Shown: positions 43,308 through 52,580, counted from the first letter of the stretch. The stretch: 64,000 nucleotides of DNA from Dethiobacter sp. (GCA_020725665.1 DYEO01000049.1:28022-92021), one strand, 5' to 3'. The notes: generated by a model from the letters alone, not told the origin. Program-made: numbers and translations.

Positions 43308-44228
43308 TTGGAATGGTCGCAGCAATTGGCGCGGATCTTAAATAATCCCCCACTTGTGGAGGAACCGATGTCGCGGCACACCTCTCTGCAAGTTGGCGGG
43401 CCGGCGGATTACCTGGTATTTCCGCGGGATTTGGAGGAGTTACAAGCGGTATTGCTTCTCGCCCAGGAAAAAGGCATTCCCTTTTTTGTGCTCGGCCACG
43501 GCAGCAATTTGCTGGTACGTGATGAAGGTTACCGGGGAATGGTAATCAGCCTGGCATCAGCCTGTTCCCGCTATGATTTTATGGAAGACAGGGTAAAAGC
43601 CGGTGCGGCTGTGCCTTTGCCCTGGCTGGCCAGGGAATTTGCCCGGCGTGGCTATAAGGGATTGGAATTTGCTGCAGGTATTCCGGGGACACTGGGTGGA
43701 GCTATCTTTATGAACGCCGGTGCATTCGGCTCCTACATCGGTGAACTTGTAATAGAAGTGGTTACCATGGATTTGCAAGGTTGCTGCCGCATTCGTCCCC
43801 ATACTGAACTGAACTTCTCTTATCGCTGGAGCAATTTTCAGGATGAGGATGTGATTATTTTGGAGGCGGCCCTGGCCCTTCAGCCTGGTAACCGGGAGGA
43901 AATAGAAAGAAACATGGAAGATATGCTCAATGAAAGGGCTGCCAGGCACCCGCATCAGCCCAGTGCCGGAAGCGTTTTTCGCAATCCTCCGGGAGGGGCA
44001 GGCTACCTCATCGAGCAGGCGGGGTTAAAGGGGATGGCCGTGGGGGGCGCCCTGATTTCACCCCAGCACGGTAATTTTATCGTAAATACGGGAAACGCCA
44101 CGGCTACCGATGTTTTAAGCCTTATCAGTATAGCCAGGGATAAAGTTAGGGAGAAATTCGGCATAGAACTGGAACCGGAAATCCGGGTTATCGGCGGAAA
44201 CGGGAAGAATAGGGGAGAAATAGAATGA
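43308..44228 (+). CDS. murB: UDP-N-acetylenolpyruvoylglucosamine reductase
   Basis: A 306-residue FAD enzyme that reduces the enolpyruvyl group to make UDP-MurNAc. HTSLQVGGPADYLVFP, LGHGSNLLV (about residue 63), AGIPGTLGGAIFMNAGA (about residue 125) and SAGSVFRNP (about residue 222, catalytic Ser) identify it; a late Glu in GIELEPEIRVIG closes the site. The start is TTG with GAGG 5 bp upstream. It overlaps murA by ATGA. Confidence 0.95.
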   Translation: MEWSQQLARILNNPPLVEEPMSRHTSLQVGGPADYLVFPRDLEELQAVLLLAQEKGIPFFVLGHGSNLLVRDEGYRGMVISLASACSRYDFMEDRVKAGAAVPLPWLAREFARRGYKGLEFAAGIPGTLGGAIFMNAGAFGSYIGELVIEVVTMDLQGCCRIRPHTELNFSYRWSNFQDEDVIILEAALALQPGNREEIERNMEDMLNERAARHPHQPSAGSVFRNPPGGAGYLIEQAGLKGMAVGGALISPQHGNFIVNTGNATATDVLSLISIARDKVREKFGIELEPEIRVIGGNGKNRGEIE

Positions 44229-45553
44229 CCTGTTTTATTGTTGAAGGCGGGTATGCCTTGGAGGGAAGCGTCGAAGTCAAAGGGGCAAAGAATTCCATGC
44301 TGCCCATTATGGCTGCGGCAATTTTGAACAGTGATAAAAGGGAAATCGAGTTGGAAAACATCCCCGATATTGGGGATATGCATATGAAAAAGAAAATTCT
44401 CCAGTCCCTGGGTTTGCAGGTGAGCTACGCTTCGAATGTTTTGCACCTCGATTCACGTGAACTTTGCAGCCATACCATCTCTGCCGCACTGATGAAAGAG
44501 ATGCGCTCCTCGATCATTATCATGGGACCCATGTTAGCCCGCCTTGGCAAGGTACGGGTTACCTATCCCGGCGGCTGCTCCATCGGCCCCCGTCCCATCG
44601 ATTTGCATTTAAAGGGTCTGGAGGCCTTGGGTGCGCGTATTTGGGAGGAGAAAGGGTTTATTGTTGCCTCTACCCCCGGTCTGCGGGGAGCGGAAATTCA
44701 CCTCGATTATCCCAGTGTGGGCGCGACAGAAAACCTGTTGATGGCAGCGGTCCTGGCACGCGGCAATACGGTCGTACATAATGCCGCCAGGGAACCGGAA
44801 ATCGTCGACCTGCAGAACTTTTTGAATGCCATGGGGGCGCAAGTGCGCGGGGCGGGAACGGAAACCCTGCGTATCAAAGGTGTTGAAGCTCTGGGCAGTT
44901 GCCGTTATCGTATTATCCCCGATCGCATAGTTGCAGGAACCTACCTGATGGCAGGTGCTATTACAGGAGGCCGGGTGACGGTGCGGGGGATTATTCCCTC
45001 CCATCTCGATGCTGTGGTGGCCAAGATGCAGGAGGCCGGTGTTGTTCTGGAAGTGGGGGAAGACAGTCTTTCCGTATTAAACGGGCGGCTCAAAGCCGTG
45101 GGAACACTGCGCACCCTTCCTTATCCCGGTTTTCCCACAGACCTGCAGTCTCCCATGATGGCATTGCTGACCAGGGCCGGGGGGCGGAGCAACATTGTGG
45201 AAAGTGTTTTTGAAGCCCGCTTTAAACATGTTGAAGAGCTGAAACGCATGAACGCCCGCATCTCTGTGGAAGGGAGGACGGCTCTGGTGGAGGGTTGTGC
45301 CGTCCTGAAGGGAGCGGTGGTATCGGCAACGGACCTGCGGGCAGGGGCCGCCCTTGTTCTAGCGGGACTGGCAGCGGAGGGGACGACGATTGTGAAGGAG
45401 ATCAGGCATATTGACCGGGGTTATGAGTATCTAGATTTGACAATGCAAAAACTGGGAGCACATATAATCAGAAGCGGGGAAGAACAGCCGGCTCAGGCCG
45501 GTCAGCAAAACGTGGCCTGGAATGTAGCGGATGTTCCGTCACACCCGGCTTAA
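44225..45553 (+). CDS. murA: UDP-GlcNAc 1-carboxyvinyltransferase
   Basis: A 442-residue enzyme that transfers enolpyruvate from PEP to UDP-GlcNAc, the first committed step of the wall. GAKNSMLPI near residue 20 and C118 in YPGGCSIGPRPIDLHLKG, the fosfomycin-binding cysteine, are intact. Placement right before ftsQ is typical. The C-terminal 20 or so residues are a Gln/Ala-rich extension of no known role. Confidence 0.95.
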   Translation: MTCFIVEGGYALEGSVEVKGAKNSMLPIMAAAILNSDKREIELENIPDIGDMHMKKKILQSLGLQVSYASNVLHLDSRELCSHTISAALMKEMRSSIIIMGPMLARLGKVRVTYPGGCSIGPRPIDLHLKGLEALGARIWEEKGFIVASTPGLRGAEIHLDYPSVGATENLLMAAVLARGNTVVHNAAREPEIVDLQNFLNAMGAQVRGAGTETLRIKGVEALGSCRYRIIPDRIVAGTYLMAGAITGGRVTVRGIIPSHLDAVVAKMQEAGVVLEVGEDSLSVLNGRLKAVGTLRTLPYPGFPTDLQSPMMALLTRAGGRSNIVESVFEARFKHVEELKRMNARISVEGRTALVEGCAVLKGAVVSATDLRAGAALVLAGLAAEGTTIVKEIRHIDRGYEYLDLTMQKLGAHIIRSGEEQPAQAGQQNVAWNVADVPSHPA

Positions 45554-45576
45554 ACTTGAGGCGAGGAGTAAAAACA

Positions 45577-46365
45577 TTGCCGGAATATCTGAATAAAAAC
45601 AGTTATTTAATTGGACAGCATCGCCTTGTGGAACAACGCAAAGAAAGGAAAAAGATCAAAAACAAGCTCTTATTTCTTTTTATTTTGGTAATTTTTAATC
45701 TTTTTCTTCTTTTATTGCTCCGTTCCCCCTATTTTGCGATTAATTATATACAGATAGATGGTTTGGACAAGCTCTCCCTGGAGGAGATCTACAGTGCCGC
45801 CGGCATACGGGAGGGCATGAATATCTGGAAAATCAGCCCGCCCGAGTTACGAGACCGGATTTTACAAATACCCCGGGTGGCCGGAGCTGAGGTAGAGAGA
45901 ATCCTTCCCGGGGGACTGCATATCTTCATCCGGGAGAAATACCCCCTGGTGCTTATCCCCTTTCACGGTTATTACCTGGAAGTGGCGGGTGATGGTATAA
46001 TTATTGGCCTGCGCGATGATTTCCTGGGAGAACTGCCCCTGGTCAGCGGTCTTTTCTGGGGTAAAATGGATGTAGGCACAAATATTCCCGACCGGACACG
46101 GGGGGAGATTGTCGAGATTTTCCTGCAGGTACTGTCCCGCCTACCTGCTCTTCCCCTGGCCGAAATTAATGTTTCCGATCCACAGCAAATTGTTGTTTAC
46201 ACACGAGAGGGCATGGAGGTATGGCTGGGTGGCAGCAAAGATTTGGAAAAGAAACTGAATGTGCTCATGCATCTTTATCCCCGCCTGCCTTCTTTGGAAA
46301 ATAATTCCTTGGAGGGTTACCTGGACCTGCGGGCGGCGGAAGCGCCGGTCTTCAGGCCGTTTTAA
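45577..46365 (+). CDS. ftsQ: Division protein FtsQ/DivIB
   Basis: A 262-residue bitopic protein: a basic cytoplasmic start, a membrane helix at about residues 29-50, a POTRA domain beginning YIQIDGLDKLSLEEIYSAAGI, and a beta domain after residue 120. It links the FtsL complex to the septum. The start is set at TTG 45577, since GAGGAG stands 8 bp upstream; an earlier in-frame TTG at 45556 overlaps that site. About 110 bp of AT-rich DNA without a clear terminator separates it from ftsA. Confidence 0.92.
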   Translation: MPEYLNKNSYLIGQHRLVEQRKERKKIKNKLLFLFILVIFNLFLLLLLRSPYFAINYIQIDGLDKLSLEEIYSAAGIREGMNIWKISPPELRDRILQIPRVAGAEVERILPGGLHIFIREKYPLVLIPFHGYYLEVAGDGIIIGLRDDFLGELPLVSGLFWGKMDVGTNIPDRTRGEIVEIFLQVLSRLPALPLAEINVSDPQQIVVYTREGMEVWLGGSKDLEKKLNVLMHLYPRLPSLENNSLEGYLDLRAAEAPVFRPF

Positions 46366-46477
46366 AAATAATTCTTACGTTAAAAGGAAATATATAAAAT
46401 ATGTGGAATATGTAAAAATATGATGTTTTACGTGCACTGTTGATGCTGTTTTTTTATGTGTGGAAGGGGGTGCGATA

Positions 46478-47713
46478 TTGACGAAAAGAGATATCCTTGC
46501 TGGAATGGATATTGGAACATCCAACATCAGGGTTATTGTGGGGGAGATCGCTTCAGACGGATCCATAAATATTATCGGGGTGGGGACAAGCCCTTCTGAG
46601 GGTATTAAAAAAGGAGTAATTATCGACCTCGAGCAAACGGTGGAATCCATCAACAGGGCTACAGCGGAAGCTGAACGTATGGTCGGAGCTAAAATAGATT
46701 TGGCAAATGTGGGTATCGTGGGATCCCACATTGGTTTGTTTACCAGCCGCGGTGTTGTTGCCGTAGCCCGGGAAGACAAGGAGATTACCGAGCAGGATGT
46801 AGAGAGGGTATTACAGGCAGCCAAGGTTATTGCTCTTCCCCAGGATCGTGAAATTATTGATGTGATCCCGCGCGAGTTTATCATAGATGACTATGACGGC
46901 ATCCGCGATCCAGTAGGGATGCTGGGTGTCCGCCTGGAAGTGGAGGCTATGGTAATCACCGGATCGATGACGTCCTTGCGCAATCTTCTGCGTTGCGTCA
47001 ATATGGCCGGGTACGAGGTTAGCAACCTGGTTCTCAACGCGTTGGCCAATGGAGAAATCTGTCTTACACGCGACGAAAAAGAGCTTGGCGTGTTTTTGCT
47101 TGACCTGGGCGGAGGAACTACGGAGATTTCCCTCTTCCGGGGAGGAACGCTGCAGGACCTTTCCGTGCTTCCCGTTGGCGGTGACCATATTACCAATGAT
47201 TTGGCTGTGGGTCTGCGTACTACCTTTGAACTGGCAGAGAGGCTCAAAGTGGATAAAGGTGTTGCCCAGGCGGAGATGGCTTCAGCGGAATGCGATATCG
47301 AGATCGAGGGGATCAGCGGTAAGGAAAAGAGGATGATCTCCGCCATCGATCTATATAATTTCATTGAGCCGCGCGTGCAGGAGATCATGAATCTCTGCAA
47401 GCAGGAGATGGGGCGCATGGGGTATAGCAACATGCCACCCGGTGGAGTGGTGCTGACCGGCGGTGTTTCCCTGATGAAGGGCATTTCTGAACTGGCCGGG
47501 GAGACATTTGGCTGTTCGGTACGTATTGCCCAGCCCTCGTACCTTGGCGTGAAAAGTCCCATCTATTCCACCGCCGTAGGTTTAATCCACTATGTATACC
47601 GCAATCAGGGGCTAATAAGACGAGCAAGCAAAAGGCAGGATCGAAGGTCAGGAGGATTCCTTTACAATCTGTGGCGACGGCTTAAGAACTTTGTGACAGA
47701 GATTTGGGAATAG
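46478..47713 (+). CDS. ftsA: Cell division protein FtsA
   Basis: A 411-residue actin-like protein that anchors FtsZ to the membrane. GMDIGTSNIRVIVGE is phosphate loop 1, the SHS2 (1C) domain follows, LDLGGGTTEISLFRGG (about residue 208) is phosphate loop 2 and GVVLTGGVSLMKGI is the adenosine motif. The C-terminal basic RLKNFVTEIWE is a likely amphipathic membrane helix. The start TTG 46478 has AAGGGGG 7 bp upstream; GTG 46460 is less likely. With no sepF visible in its usual place, FtsA may be the main FtsZ tether. Confidence 0.93.
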   Translation: MTKRDILAGMDIGTSNIRVIVGEIASDGSINIIGVGTSPSEGIKKGVIIDLEQTVESINRATAEAERMVGAKIDLANVGIVGSHIGLFTSRGVVAVAREDKEITEQDVERVLQAAKVIALPQDREIIDVIPREFIIDDYDGIRDPVGMLGVRLEVEAMVITGSMTSLRNLLRCVNMAGYEVSNLVLNALANGEICLTRDEKELGVFLLDLGGGTTEISLFRGGTLQDLSVLPVGGDHITNDLAVGLRTTFELAERLKVDKGVAQAEMASAECDIEIEGISGKEKRMISAIDLYNFIEPRVQEIMNLCKQEMGRMGYSNMPPGGVVLTGGVSLMKGISELAGETFGCSVRIAQPSYLGVKSPIYSTAVGLIHYVYRNQGLIRRASKRQDRRSGGFLYNLWRRLKNFVTEIWE

Positions 47714-47758
47714 CCTGTCTGTCTGGTTACCGCTTACAAAGCAGGGAGGATTGATACC

Positions 47759-48826
47759 ATGATGGACTATGATTTTGAGATGGAAATTTTCGCGCAGATT
47801 AAAGTTATCGGTGTTGGCGGAGGCGGTAGCAATGCGGTAAACCGCATGATTGAGGCAGGTCTGAAAGGTGTTGATTTTATTGCCGTCAATACCGACGGCC
47901 AGGCTCTGGAACTCTCCAAGGCCCGTACAAAACTGCAGATCGGTTCCAAGCTGGCCAAAGGACTGGGCTCCGGGGGTAACCCGGAGATCGGCAGGCAGGC
48001 GGCGGAAGAGAGTAGTATGGAGATCCAAAAGGTTCTGGATGGTGCGGATATGATCTTTATTACCGCCGGTATGGGGGGAGGCACCGGTACGGGGGGGGCT
48101 CCCATTATCGCTGATGTTGCCAAGAAGATGGGTGCTTTAACAGTAGGCGTGGTCACCCGTCCCTTTTCTTTTGAAGGACGAAGGCGTATGCAACAGGCGG
48201 AGAAAGGGATCGCCCTGTTAAAGGAGAAAGTGGATACGCTCATCGTTATCCCCAACGACAAGCTTTTACAGGTGGTGGACAAGCGTACTCCCCTTCTCGA
48301 GGCATTTCGTATCGCCGATGATGTGCTGCGCCAGGGAGTACAGGGGATCTCCGATCTTATTGCCGTGCCCGGGCTGATAAACCTGGATTTTGCCGATGTA
48401 AAAACGATCATGGAGGAAACGGGAACGGCATTGATGGGTGTGGGTGAGGCCAGCGGTGAAAACAGCGCCGTGGAAGCGGCCAAATCCGCCATCTTCAGCC
48501 CCCTGTTGGAGACATCCATTGAGGGAGCCCGCGGCATCCTGATCAATGTAACGGGCGGTCCCAATATGAGCCTTTTTGAAATCAATGAAGCAGCGGAGAC
48601 AATCAAGGATGTGGCCCATGAGGATGCCAATATTATTTTTGGCGCCGTGATTGATGAGTCTTACAATGACCAGGCGCGGGTAACGGTTATCGCCACAGGT
48701 TTTGATAAGAAAATCGCTCCCCAGTTAAAGAAGGAAGAAATAAGCGAACGATCGGGCTTCGATGAGACCGATATAGATATTCCTGCTTTTTTAAGGCGCC
48801 GGCACACCAAATCCCACCTGAAGTAA
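47759..48826 (+). CDS. ftsZ: Cell division GTPase FtsZ
   Basis: A 355-residue tubulin homologue that forms the Z ring. [17 protein letters not shown] near the N-terminus, the tubulin signature [12 protein letters not shown] (about residue 105) and [13 protein letters not shown] are present. The end [11 protein letters not shown] is the conserved peptide that binds FtsA and other partners; the linker before it is short. The start is ATG 47759 or 47762, after GGGAGG. It ends the dcw run, before repeats and a terminator. Confidence 0.97.
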   Translation: MMDYDFEMEIFAQIKVIGVGGGGSNAVNRMIEAGLKGVDFIAVNTDGQALELSKARTKLQIGSKLAKGLGSGGNPEIGRQAAEESSMEIQKVLDGADMIFITAGMGGGTGTGGAPIIADVAKKMGALTVGVVTRPFSFEGRRRMQQAEKGIALLKEKVDTLIVIPNDKLLQVVDKRTPLLEAFRIADDVLRQGVQGISDLIAVPGLINLDFADVKTIMEETGTALMGVGEASGENSAVEAAKSAIFSPLLETSIEGARGILINVTGGPNMSLFEINEAAETIKDVAHEDANIIFGAVIDESYNDQARVTVIATGFDKKIAPQLKKEEISERSGFDETDIDIPAFLRRRHTKSHLK

Positions 48827-48828
48827 AC

Positions 48829-48856
48829 TCAGGAGTCAGGAGTCAGAATGAGAGAA
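48829..48856 (+). repeat. CAGGAGT repeat module, copy 1 (after ftsZ)
   Basis: Two CAGGAGT units, then CAGAATGAGAGAA, begin 3 bp after the ftsZ stop. The whole 28 bp occurs again at 50811-50838, in the same orientation, after sigE. Confidence 0.92.
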
Positions 48857-48903
48857 CACTCTTACAAGAGATAAGTAAATTGCGGGAAGCATATTCTCGG
48901 ACC

Positions 48904-48953
48904 ATTCTGAATTCTGAATTCTGAATTCTGCCTTCTGAATTCTGAATTCCTGA
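48904..48953 (+). repeat. ATTCTGA period-7 tandem repeat
   Basis: About seven units of ATTCTGA with single changes (ATTCTGC, CTTCTGA) and a final expanded unit. It lies between the CAGGAGT module and the ftsZ terminator. A shorter GAATTCTGATG trace stands in the same relative place after copy 2. Confidence 0.9.
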
Positions 48954-48959
48954 AGCAAG

Positions 48960-48990
48960 AGGTATGGTTTAAAACCCCATACCTTTTTTA
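48960..48990 (+). terminator. Rho-independent terminator of the ftsZ transcript
   Basis: AGGTATGG (48960-48967) pairs with CCATACCT (48977-48984), followed by a run of T. It separates the division genes from the sporulation promoter just downstream. Confidence 0.82.
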
Positions 48991-48997
48991 TTTGTCC

Positions 48998-49040
48998 TGT
49001 CAAATTATAACAAATTTTTTGCCTGACTACCTGTTATAAT
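48998..49040 (+). promoter_or_regulatory. Candidate Spo0A-controlled spoIIG promoter
   Basis: A perfect -10 TATAAT lies at 49035-49040 but has no -35 box at 17 bp. TGTCAAA at 48998-49004 matches a 0A box (TGTCGAA-like). Bacillus spoIIG likewise uses sigma-A polymerase, a poor -35 and Spo0A boxes near -40 and -90. The start would be near 49047, giving a 44-nt leader to spoIIGA. Confidence 0.55.
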
Positions 49041-49090
49041 GAACTTCAGTGGGGCAAGCCGTAACCTTATCTTTGTGGCAGGTGAGCGGG

Positions 49091-50014
49091 GTGTACGTTG
49101 ATCTGGCCCTCATATTAAATACCGGTGTAAATTTTTTTTTACTTCAACTTACCGCTGTAATTGCCCGGCAGAGGGTACATTTTTACCGGCTCATGCTCGT
49201 TTCTTTTGGTGGTTCCCTCTTCCCCCTGGCCTTATACCTTATGGAAAAACCGGCCCTCTTGCTCATACCCGCCCGGGTTTTATTGCCATGCCTGATGGTT
49301 TTTTTTGCTTTTCGTCCCCGGCATTGGAGGCAGGGAATATGCCAGTACCTGGTTTTTTACGTCTGCTCCATAGCCCTTGGCGGTTTGGCGCTGTTTTTAA
49401 GTTCGGGACAAAAACTATCGTTTTCCGGCGGGGAAGCTTATCTTTTACCCCCTCCGTCCCTGTTAAAACTGTTACTCGCTGCCATGCTGCTCTACATGGG
49501 AATGCGCTGTTTGGAACCGTTGCTCAGGGAGAAATTGCATTTTTATCTGTCACCGTCCACCCTGGAAATGGAGATAAGCTTTGGTGATAAGGTCAAAAGA
49601 CTTACCGCTTTTATTGATACGGGAAACATGTTGTGCTGTCCTTTTTCCGGTATCCCCGTGGCTGTGGCTGCTTATGAGGCCGTGCATGAGCTTCTACCGG
49701 AAGGAGTATGTACATTTCTGGAGAGTAAGAACAGCAATATGGACTGGTTTCATCTGGAAGCAATCCTCTCGGCAAGCGAAAATGCGGCAAAATTCTGTAT
49801 TGTCCCTTACCATTCCCTGAATGAAAAGGGGTTTTTACTTGCTTTCCGACCTGACAAGCTGACACTCAGGGAGGAGGGGAAAGGGGCCGTGGAAACGCGG
49901 CTTCTCGTTGCCGTGCAAAAGGGAGACAGAATCGGAGCCGATTATGAAGTCCTTCTTCCCCTGGAAGCCTGGCGCAAGTACGGCTGCAGAAAAAAAGAAA
50001 GGAATACAGCATAA
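49091..50014 (+). CDS. spoIIGA: Pro-sigma-E processing protease SpoIIGA
   Basis: A 307-residue protein with about five N-terminal membrane helices (to about residue 145) and a C-terminal aspartic protease domain; the catalytic Asp is D176 in FIDTGN. It cleaves pro-sigma-E at the septum after a signal from the forespore. GTG 49091 gives the family start MYVDL and lies 5 bp after AGGTGA; longer in-frame readings from 49049 are less likely. The length matches Bacillus (309). sigE begins 4 bp later. Confidence 0.93.
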   Translation: MYVDLALILNTGVNFFLLQLTAVIARQRVHFYRLMLVSFGGSLFPLALYLMEKPALLLIPARVLLPCLMVFFAFRPRHWRQGICQYLVFYVCSIALGGLALFLSSGQKLSFSGGEAYLLPPPSLLKLLLAAMLLYMGMRCLEPLLREKLHFYLSPSTLEMEISFGDKVKRLTAFIDTGNMLCCPFSGIPVAVAAYEAVHELLPEGVCTFLESKNSNMDWFHLEAILSASENAAKFCIVPYHSLNEKGFLLAFRPDKLTLREEGKGAVETRLLVAVQKGDRIGADYEVLLPLEAWRKYGCRKKERNTA

Positions 50015-50018
50015 GGTG

Positions 50019-50750
50019 ATGGAAAAAATATTTTTATGGATATGGAGAATCAGACTGGTATTTTTATTAAGATGGCAAAGGTTTGGCCTTTCCTGGGGGC
50101 GTTTTGTTTATTATGTCAGCAACAGCAAGGCCCTGCCGCCACCTCTCACCCCCGTGGAAGAGCAGGATCTGCTGGAACGGCTGAAGAATGGCGAGGAAAC
50201 GGTAAGGGGAACACTGATTGAACGCAATCTCAGGCTTGTTGTCTATATCGCCCGTAAATTCGAAAATACCGGTTTGGCTGTGGACGATATGGTTTCTATC
50301 GGTACAATCGGTCTTATTAAAGCGGTCAATACTTTCGATGCACATAAGAATATCAAGCTGGCTACTTATGCCTCACGCTGCATAGAAAACGAGATCCTCA
50401 TGTTTTTACGACGCAGTAACAAACTTAAGGCGGAGGTATCATTTGACGAACCTCTTAATGTTGACTGGGATGGTAACGAGCTTCTTCTCTCCGATGTCCT
50501 GGGTACGGATTGCGACCTTGTTGTCCGCCAGATTGAAGATGAGGTTGACCGCAAACTTTTACACCTGGCCATGGATAAGCTGTCACAGCGTGAGAAAAAA
50601 ATTATGGAGCTGCGTTTCGGCCTGCAAAACGGTAAAGAGAAAACGCAAAAGGAGGTGGCCGATCTGCTCGGCATCTCCCAATCCTATATCTCCCGGCTGG
50701 AAAAGCGTATTATCAATCGTCTGCAAAAGGAGATTAAAAAAATGGAATGA
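50019..50750 (+). CDS. sigE: Mother-cell sporulation sigma factor SigE precursor
   Basis: A 243-residue sigma-70 family factor. The first 30 or so residues, hydrophobic and basic ([19 protein letters not shown]), are the pro-sequence that SpoIIGA removes, ending near [14 protein letters not shown] as in Bacillus. Region 2 has [16 protein letters not shown] and [18 protein letters not shown]; region 4 ends [13 protein letters not shown]. Its ATG may share the GTG at 50016. It drives the early mother-cell genes. A 28-bp repeat copy begins 60 bp after it. Confidence 0.96.
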   Translation: MEKIFLWIWRIRLVFLLRWQRFGLSWGRFVYYVSNSKALPPPLTPVEEQDLLERLKNGEETVRGTLIERNLRLVVYIARKFENTGLAVDDMVSIGTIGLIKAVNTFDAHKNIKLATYASRCIENEILMFLRRSNKLKAEVSFDEPLNVDWDGNELLLSDVLGTDCDLVVRQIEDEVDRKLLHLAMDKLSQREKKIMELRFGLQNGKEKTQKEVADLLGISQSYISRLEKRIINRLQKEIKKME

Positions 50751-50810
50751 ATCCCTTCACAGTATAAAAAAGATCAGAGCGGAAATACTTTTATATAAGT
50801 AACTTAGAAG

Positions 50811-50838
50811 TCAGGAGTCAGGAGTCAGAATGAGAGAA
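50811..50838 (+). repeat. CAGGAGT repeat module, copy 2 (between sigE and sigG)
   Basis: Identical over 28 bp to 48829-48856 and in the same orientation. It is followed by a GAATTTTGAATGCCTGAATTC stretch related to the ATTCTGA array downstream of copy 1. It ends about 40 bp before the sigG ribosome-binding site. Confidence 0.92.
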
Positions 50839-50890
50839 TCGCTGAATTTTGAATGCCTGAATTCTGATGCTCAACCTGGAGGCAGTTCCC

Positions 50891-51661
50891 GTGAACAAAG
50901 TGGAAATCTGTGGTGTTAACACCGCCAAATTACCCGTGTTGACGAACAAGGAGATGCGTGAGCTGTTTACCCGGATGGGCGGCGGGGATATGGAGGCGCG
51001 GGAAAAACTTGTAAACGGGAACCTGCGCCTTGTTTTAAGTGTGATCCAACGTTTTAACAACCGGGGTGAACTGGTTGACGATCTTTTCCAGGTGGGGTGT
51101 GTCGGGCTAATCAAGGCTATAGATAACTTTGATCTGCAGCAGAATGTTAAATTTTCCACTTATGCCGTTCCCATGATCATTGGCGAGATACGTCGTTACC
51201 TGAGAGACAATACCCCGGTGCGAGTGAGCCGTTCCCTGCGTGATATTGCCTACAAGGTATTACAGATCAGGGATCAGATGGCTCACCGTCTTTCGCGGGA
51301 ACCGACTCTGGAGGAGATCGCCAACGAACTTACCGTAAGCCGTGAGGAAATCATCCTGGCTCTCGATTCCATTCAGGAGCCGGTTTCCCTTTTTGAGCCC
51401 ATCTACAATGATGGGGGCGACCCTATTTTCGTCATGGACCAGATCCGAGACGAGAAAAACCAGGATGAAAACTGGCTGGAGATTCTCTCCATTAAGGATG
51501 CCATGCATAAACTGAATGAACGGGAAAAGCTGATCCTGACGCTCAGATTTTACCGCGGCAAGACGCAGATGGAGGTGGCCGACGAGATCGGTATTTCCCA
51601 GGCCCAGGTTTCCCGTCTGGAAAAATCGGCACTGGGGCAACTGCGTAAACATATTCAGTAG
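50891..51661 (+). CDS. sigG: Forespore sporulation sigma factor SigG
   Basis: A 256-residue sigma factor. The N-terminus VEICGVNTAKLPVL is a SigG hallmark, and region 2 (GNLRLVLSVIQRFNNRGE, DLFQVGCVGLIKAIDNFD) and region 4 (GISQAQVSRLEKSA) are intact. GTG 50891 stands 8 bp after GGAGG; an in-frame earlier reading from 50867 has no such site. It runs late forespore gene expression. A repeat module separates it from sigE; no clear SigF/SigG promoter could be fixed. Confidence 0.95.
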   Translation: MNKVEICGVNTAKLPVLTNKEMRELFTRMGGGDMEAREKLVNGNLRLVLSVIQRFNNRGELVDDLFQVGCVGLIKAIDNFDLQQNVKFSTYAVPMIIGEIRRYLRDNTPVRVSRSLRDIAYKVLQIRDQMAHRLSREPTLEEIANELTVSREEIILALDSIQEPVSLFEPIYNDGGDPIFVMDQIRDEKNQDENWLEILSIKDAMHKLNEREKLILTLRFYRGKTQMEVADEIGISQAQVSRLEKSALGQLRKHIQ

Positions 51662-51687
51662 GTTCGATTTAACAGGAGGTGATGAAC

Positions 51688-51918
51688 ATGCAGAGATTCA
51701 TGCAGAGAGGGAAAGAATACCTTTGCCTCTTTATAACCTTATTCGTCCTGGGCCTCTTTGTAGCTCCTCTTGCCCGGGAAGGGGAAACGATTTTCGCCTA
51801 TAACATCCATAACCTGGGACGTGTTTTTGAACGGGTGGTGCAGCTGCCCGAGGACCATAACGGACCGTTCGGTCCGATTGGCAGTGAACACAAGGATCAT
51901 TACCTGCGTGTGTTCTAA
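51688..51918 (+). CDS. Small exported or membrane protein of unknown function after sigG
   Basis: I do not recognise this 76-residue protein. It has a basic start, a hydrophobic segment at about residues 11-29 (a signal peptide or anchor) and a polar remainder rich in His, Asp and Glu, ending HKDHYLRVF. The ribosome-binding site AGGAGGTGAT is a perfect match to the end of 16S rRNA, 7 bp before ATG 51688. It follows sigG by 26 bp and has its own strong terminator, so it is probably co-transcribed with sigG. A sporulation role is only suggested by context. Confidence 0.6.
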   Translation: MQRFMQRGKEYLCLFITLFVLGLFVAPLAREGETIFAYNIHNLGRVFERVVQLPEDHNGPFGPIGSEHKDHYLRVF

Positions 51919-51941
51919 GGCACACGTAAACCGGGAATAAG

Positions 51942-51975
51942 GGCCGCCGGGATTATTATATCCCGGCGGCCTTTT
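51942..51975 (+). terminator. Strong rho-independent terminator after the sigG unit
   Basis: An 11-bp perfect GC-rich stem, GGCCGCCGGGA with TCCCGGCGGCC, an 8-nt loop and TTTT. Confidence 0.9.
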
Positions 51976-52064
51976 CAGTGTATTCATTGTATTCACCATA
52001 CACCGGATATAATATAATATATTTAGGACCGGCTCGAGAATTCCACCGGAGGAGGGATTTTAAG

Positions 52065-52316
52065 GTGGTACGCATGGCTGACCTGCGTGACCGGGATGTT
52101 GTTAATGTTAACGATGGAAAAAGATTAGGGATTATCAGCGATGTGGAAGTAGATGTGGAAAACGGGAGAATCAAGGCGATTGTGATTCCGGGAACAGGCG
52201 GCTTTATGGGTGTACTCAGCCGCAAGCACGACCTGGTCATTCCCTGGAATCATATTATCAAGGTAGGTGTCGATACGATCCTGGTAGACTATCCCCTGGA
52301 TATTATTATGGATTAA
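52065..52316 (+). CDS. ylmC: PRC-barrel protein, YlmC/YmxH family
   Basis: An 83-residue protein, essentially one PRC-barrel domain: LRDRDVVNVNDGKRLGIISDVEVDVENGRI and a later GGFMGVL...IPWNHIIKVGVDTILVD. In spore formers YlmC/YmxH genes lie near sigG and ylmD-E and are linked to sporulation, but the biochemical role is unclear. GTG 52065 lies 8 bp after GGAGGAGGG; ATG 52074 with AAGGTGG is also possible. TATAAT sequences at 52008 and 52013 may belong to its promoter. Confidence 0.82.
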   Translation: MVRMADLRDRDVVNVNDGKRLGIISDVEVDVENGRIKAIVIPGTGGFMGVLSRKHDLVIPWNHIIKVGVDTILVDYPLDIIMD

Positions 52317-52337
52317 TAACAGGGATTTTTCCTTTCA

Positions 52338-52580
52338 AGGGTAGATCATATTTATCATGCCACAGGATCGGGAGGAATGCTTGCCGGCCTGCTGGCGGGG
52401 AAAGAACTGCTCAGGGATGAAGTGAAGATCGTGCCTGTGGATGTTGGTCTGGCGACGCCTGATTACAGAGAAAGGATCGCCCTGCTGGCCGGGGACGGTC
52501 ATGCTGATTCTTTCCACGATCTGGTGCGGCTTGTCCGCCGGTGTAAATACCATCGTTGTGGCCATCACCTGTCCCCTTAA
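52338..52580 (+). pseudogene. Remnant of a PLP-dependent D-cysteine desulfhydrase/ACC deaminase-like gene
   Basis: The frame reads RVDHIYHATGSGGMLAGLLAGKELLRD..., which resembles the cofactor-loop region of the D-cysteine desulfhydrase family (V.YI.HATGSGGT.AGL). There is no plausible start, the preceding half of such an enzyme is missing, and similarity fades after about 60 residues before a stop at 52578. The rest of the gap up to 52778 shows no gene I can support. I read it as a decayed fragment; it could also be chance. Confidence 0.42.
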
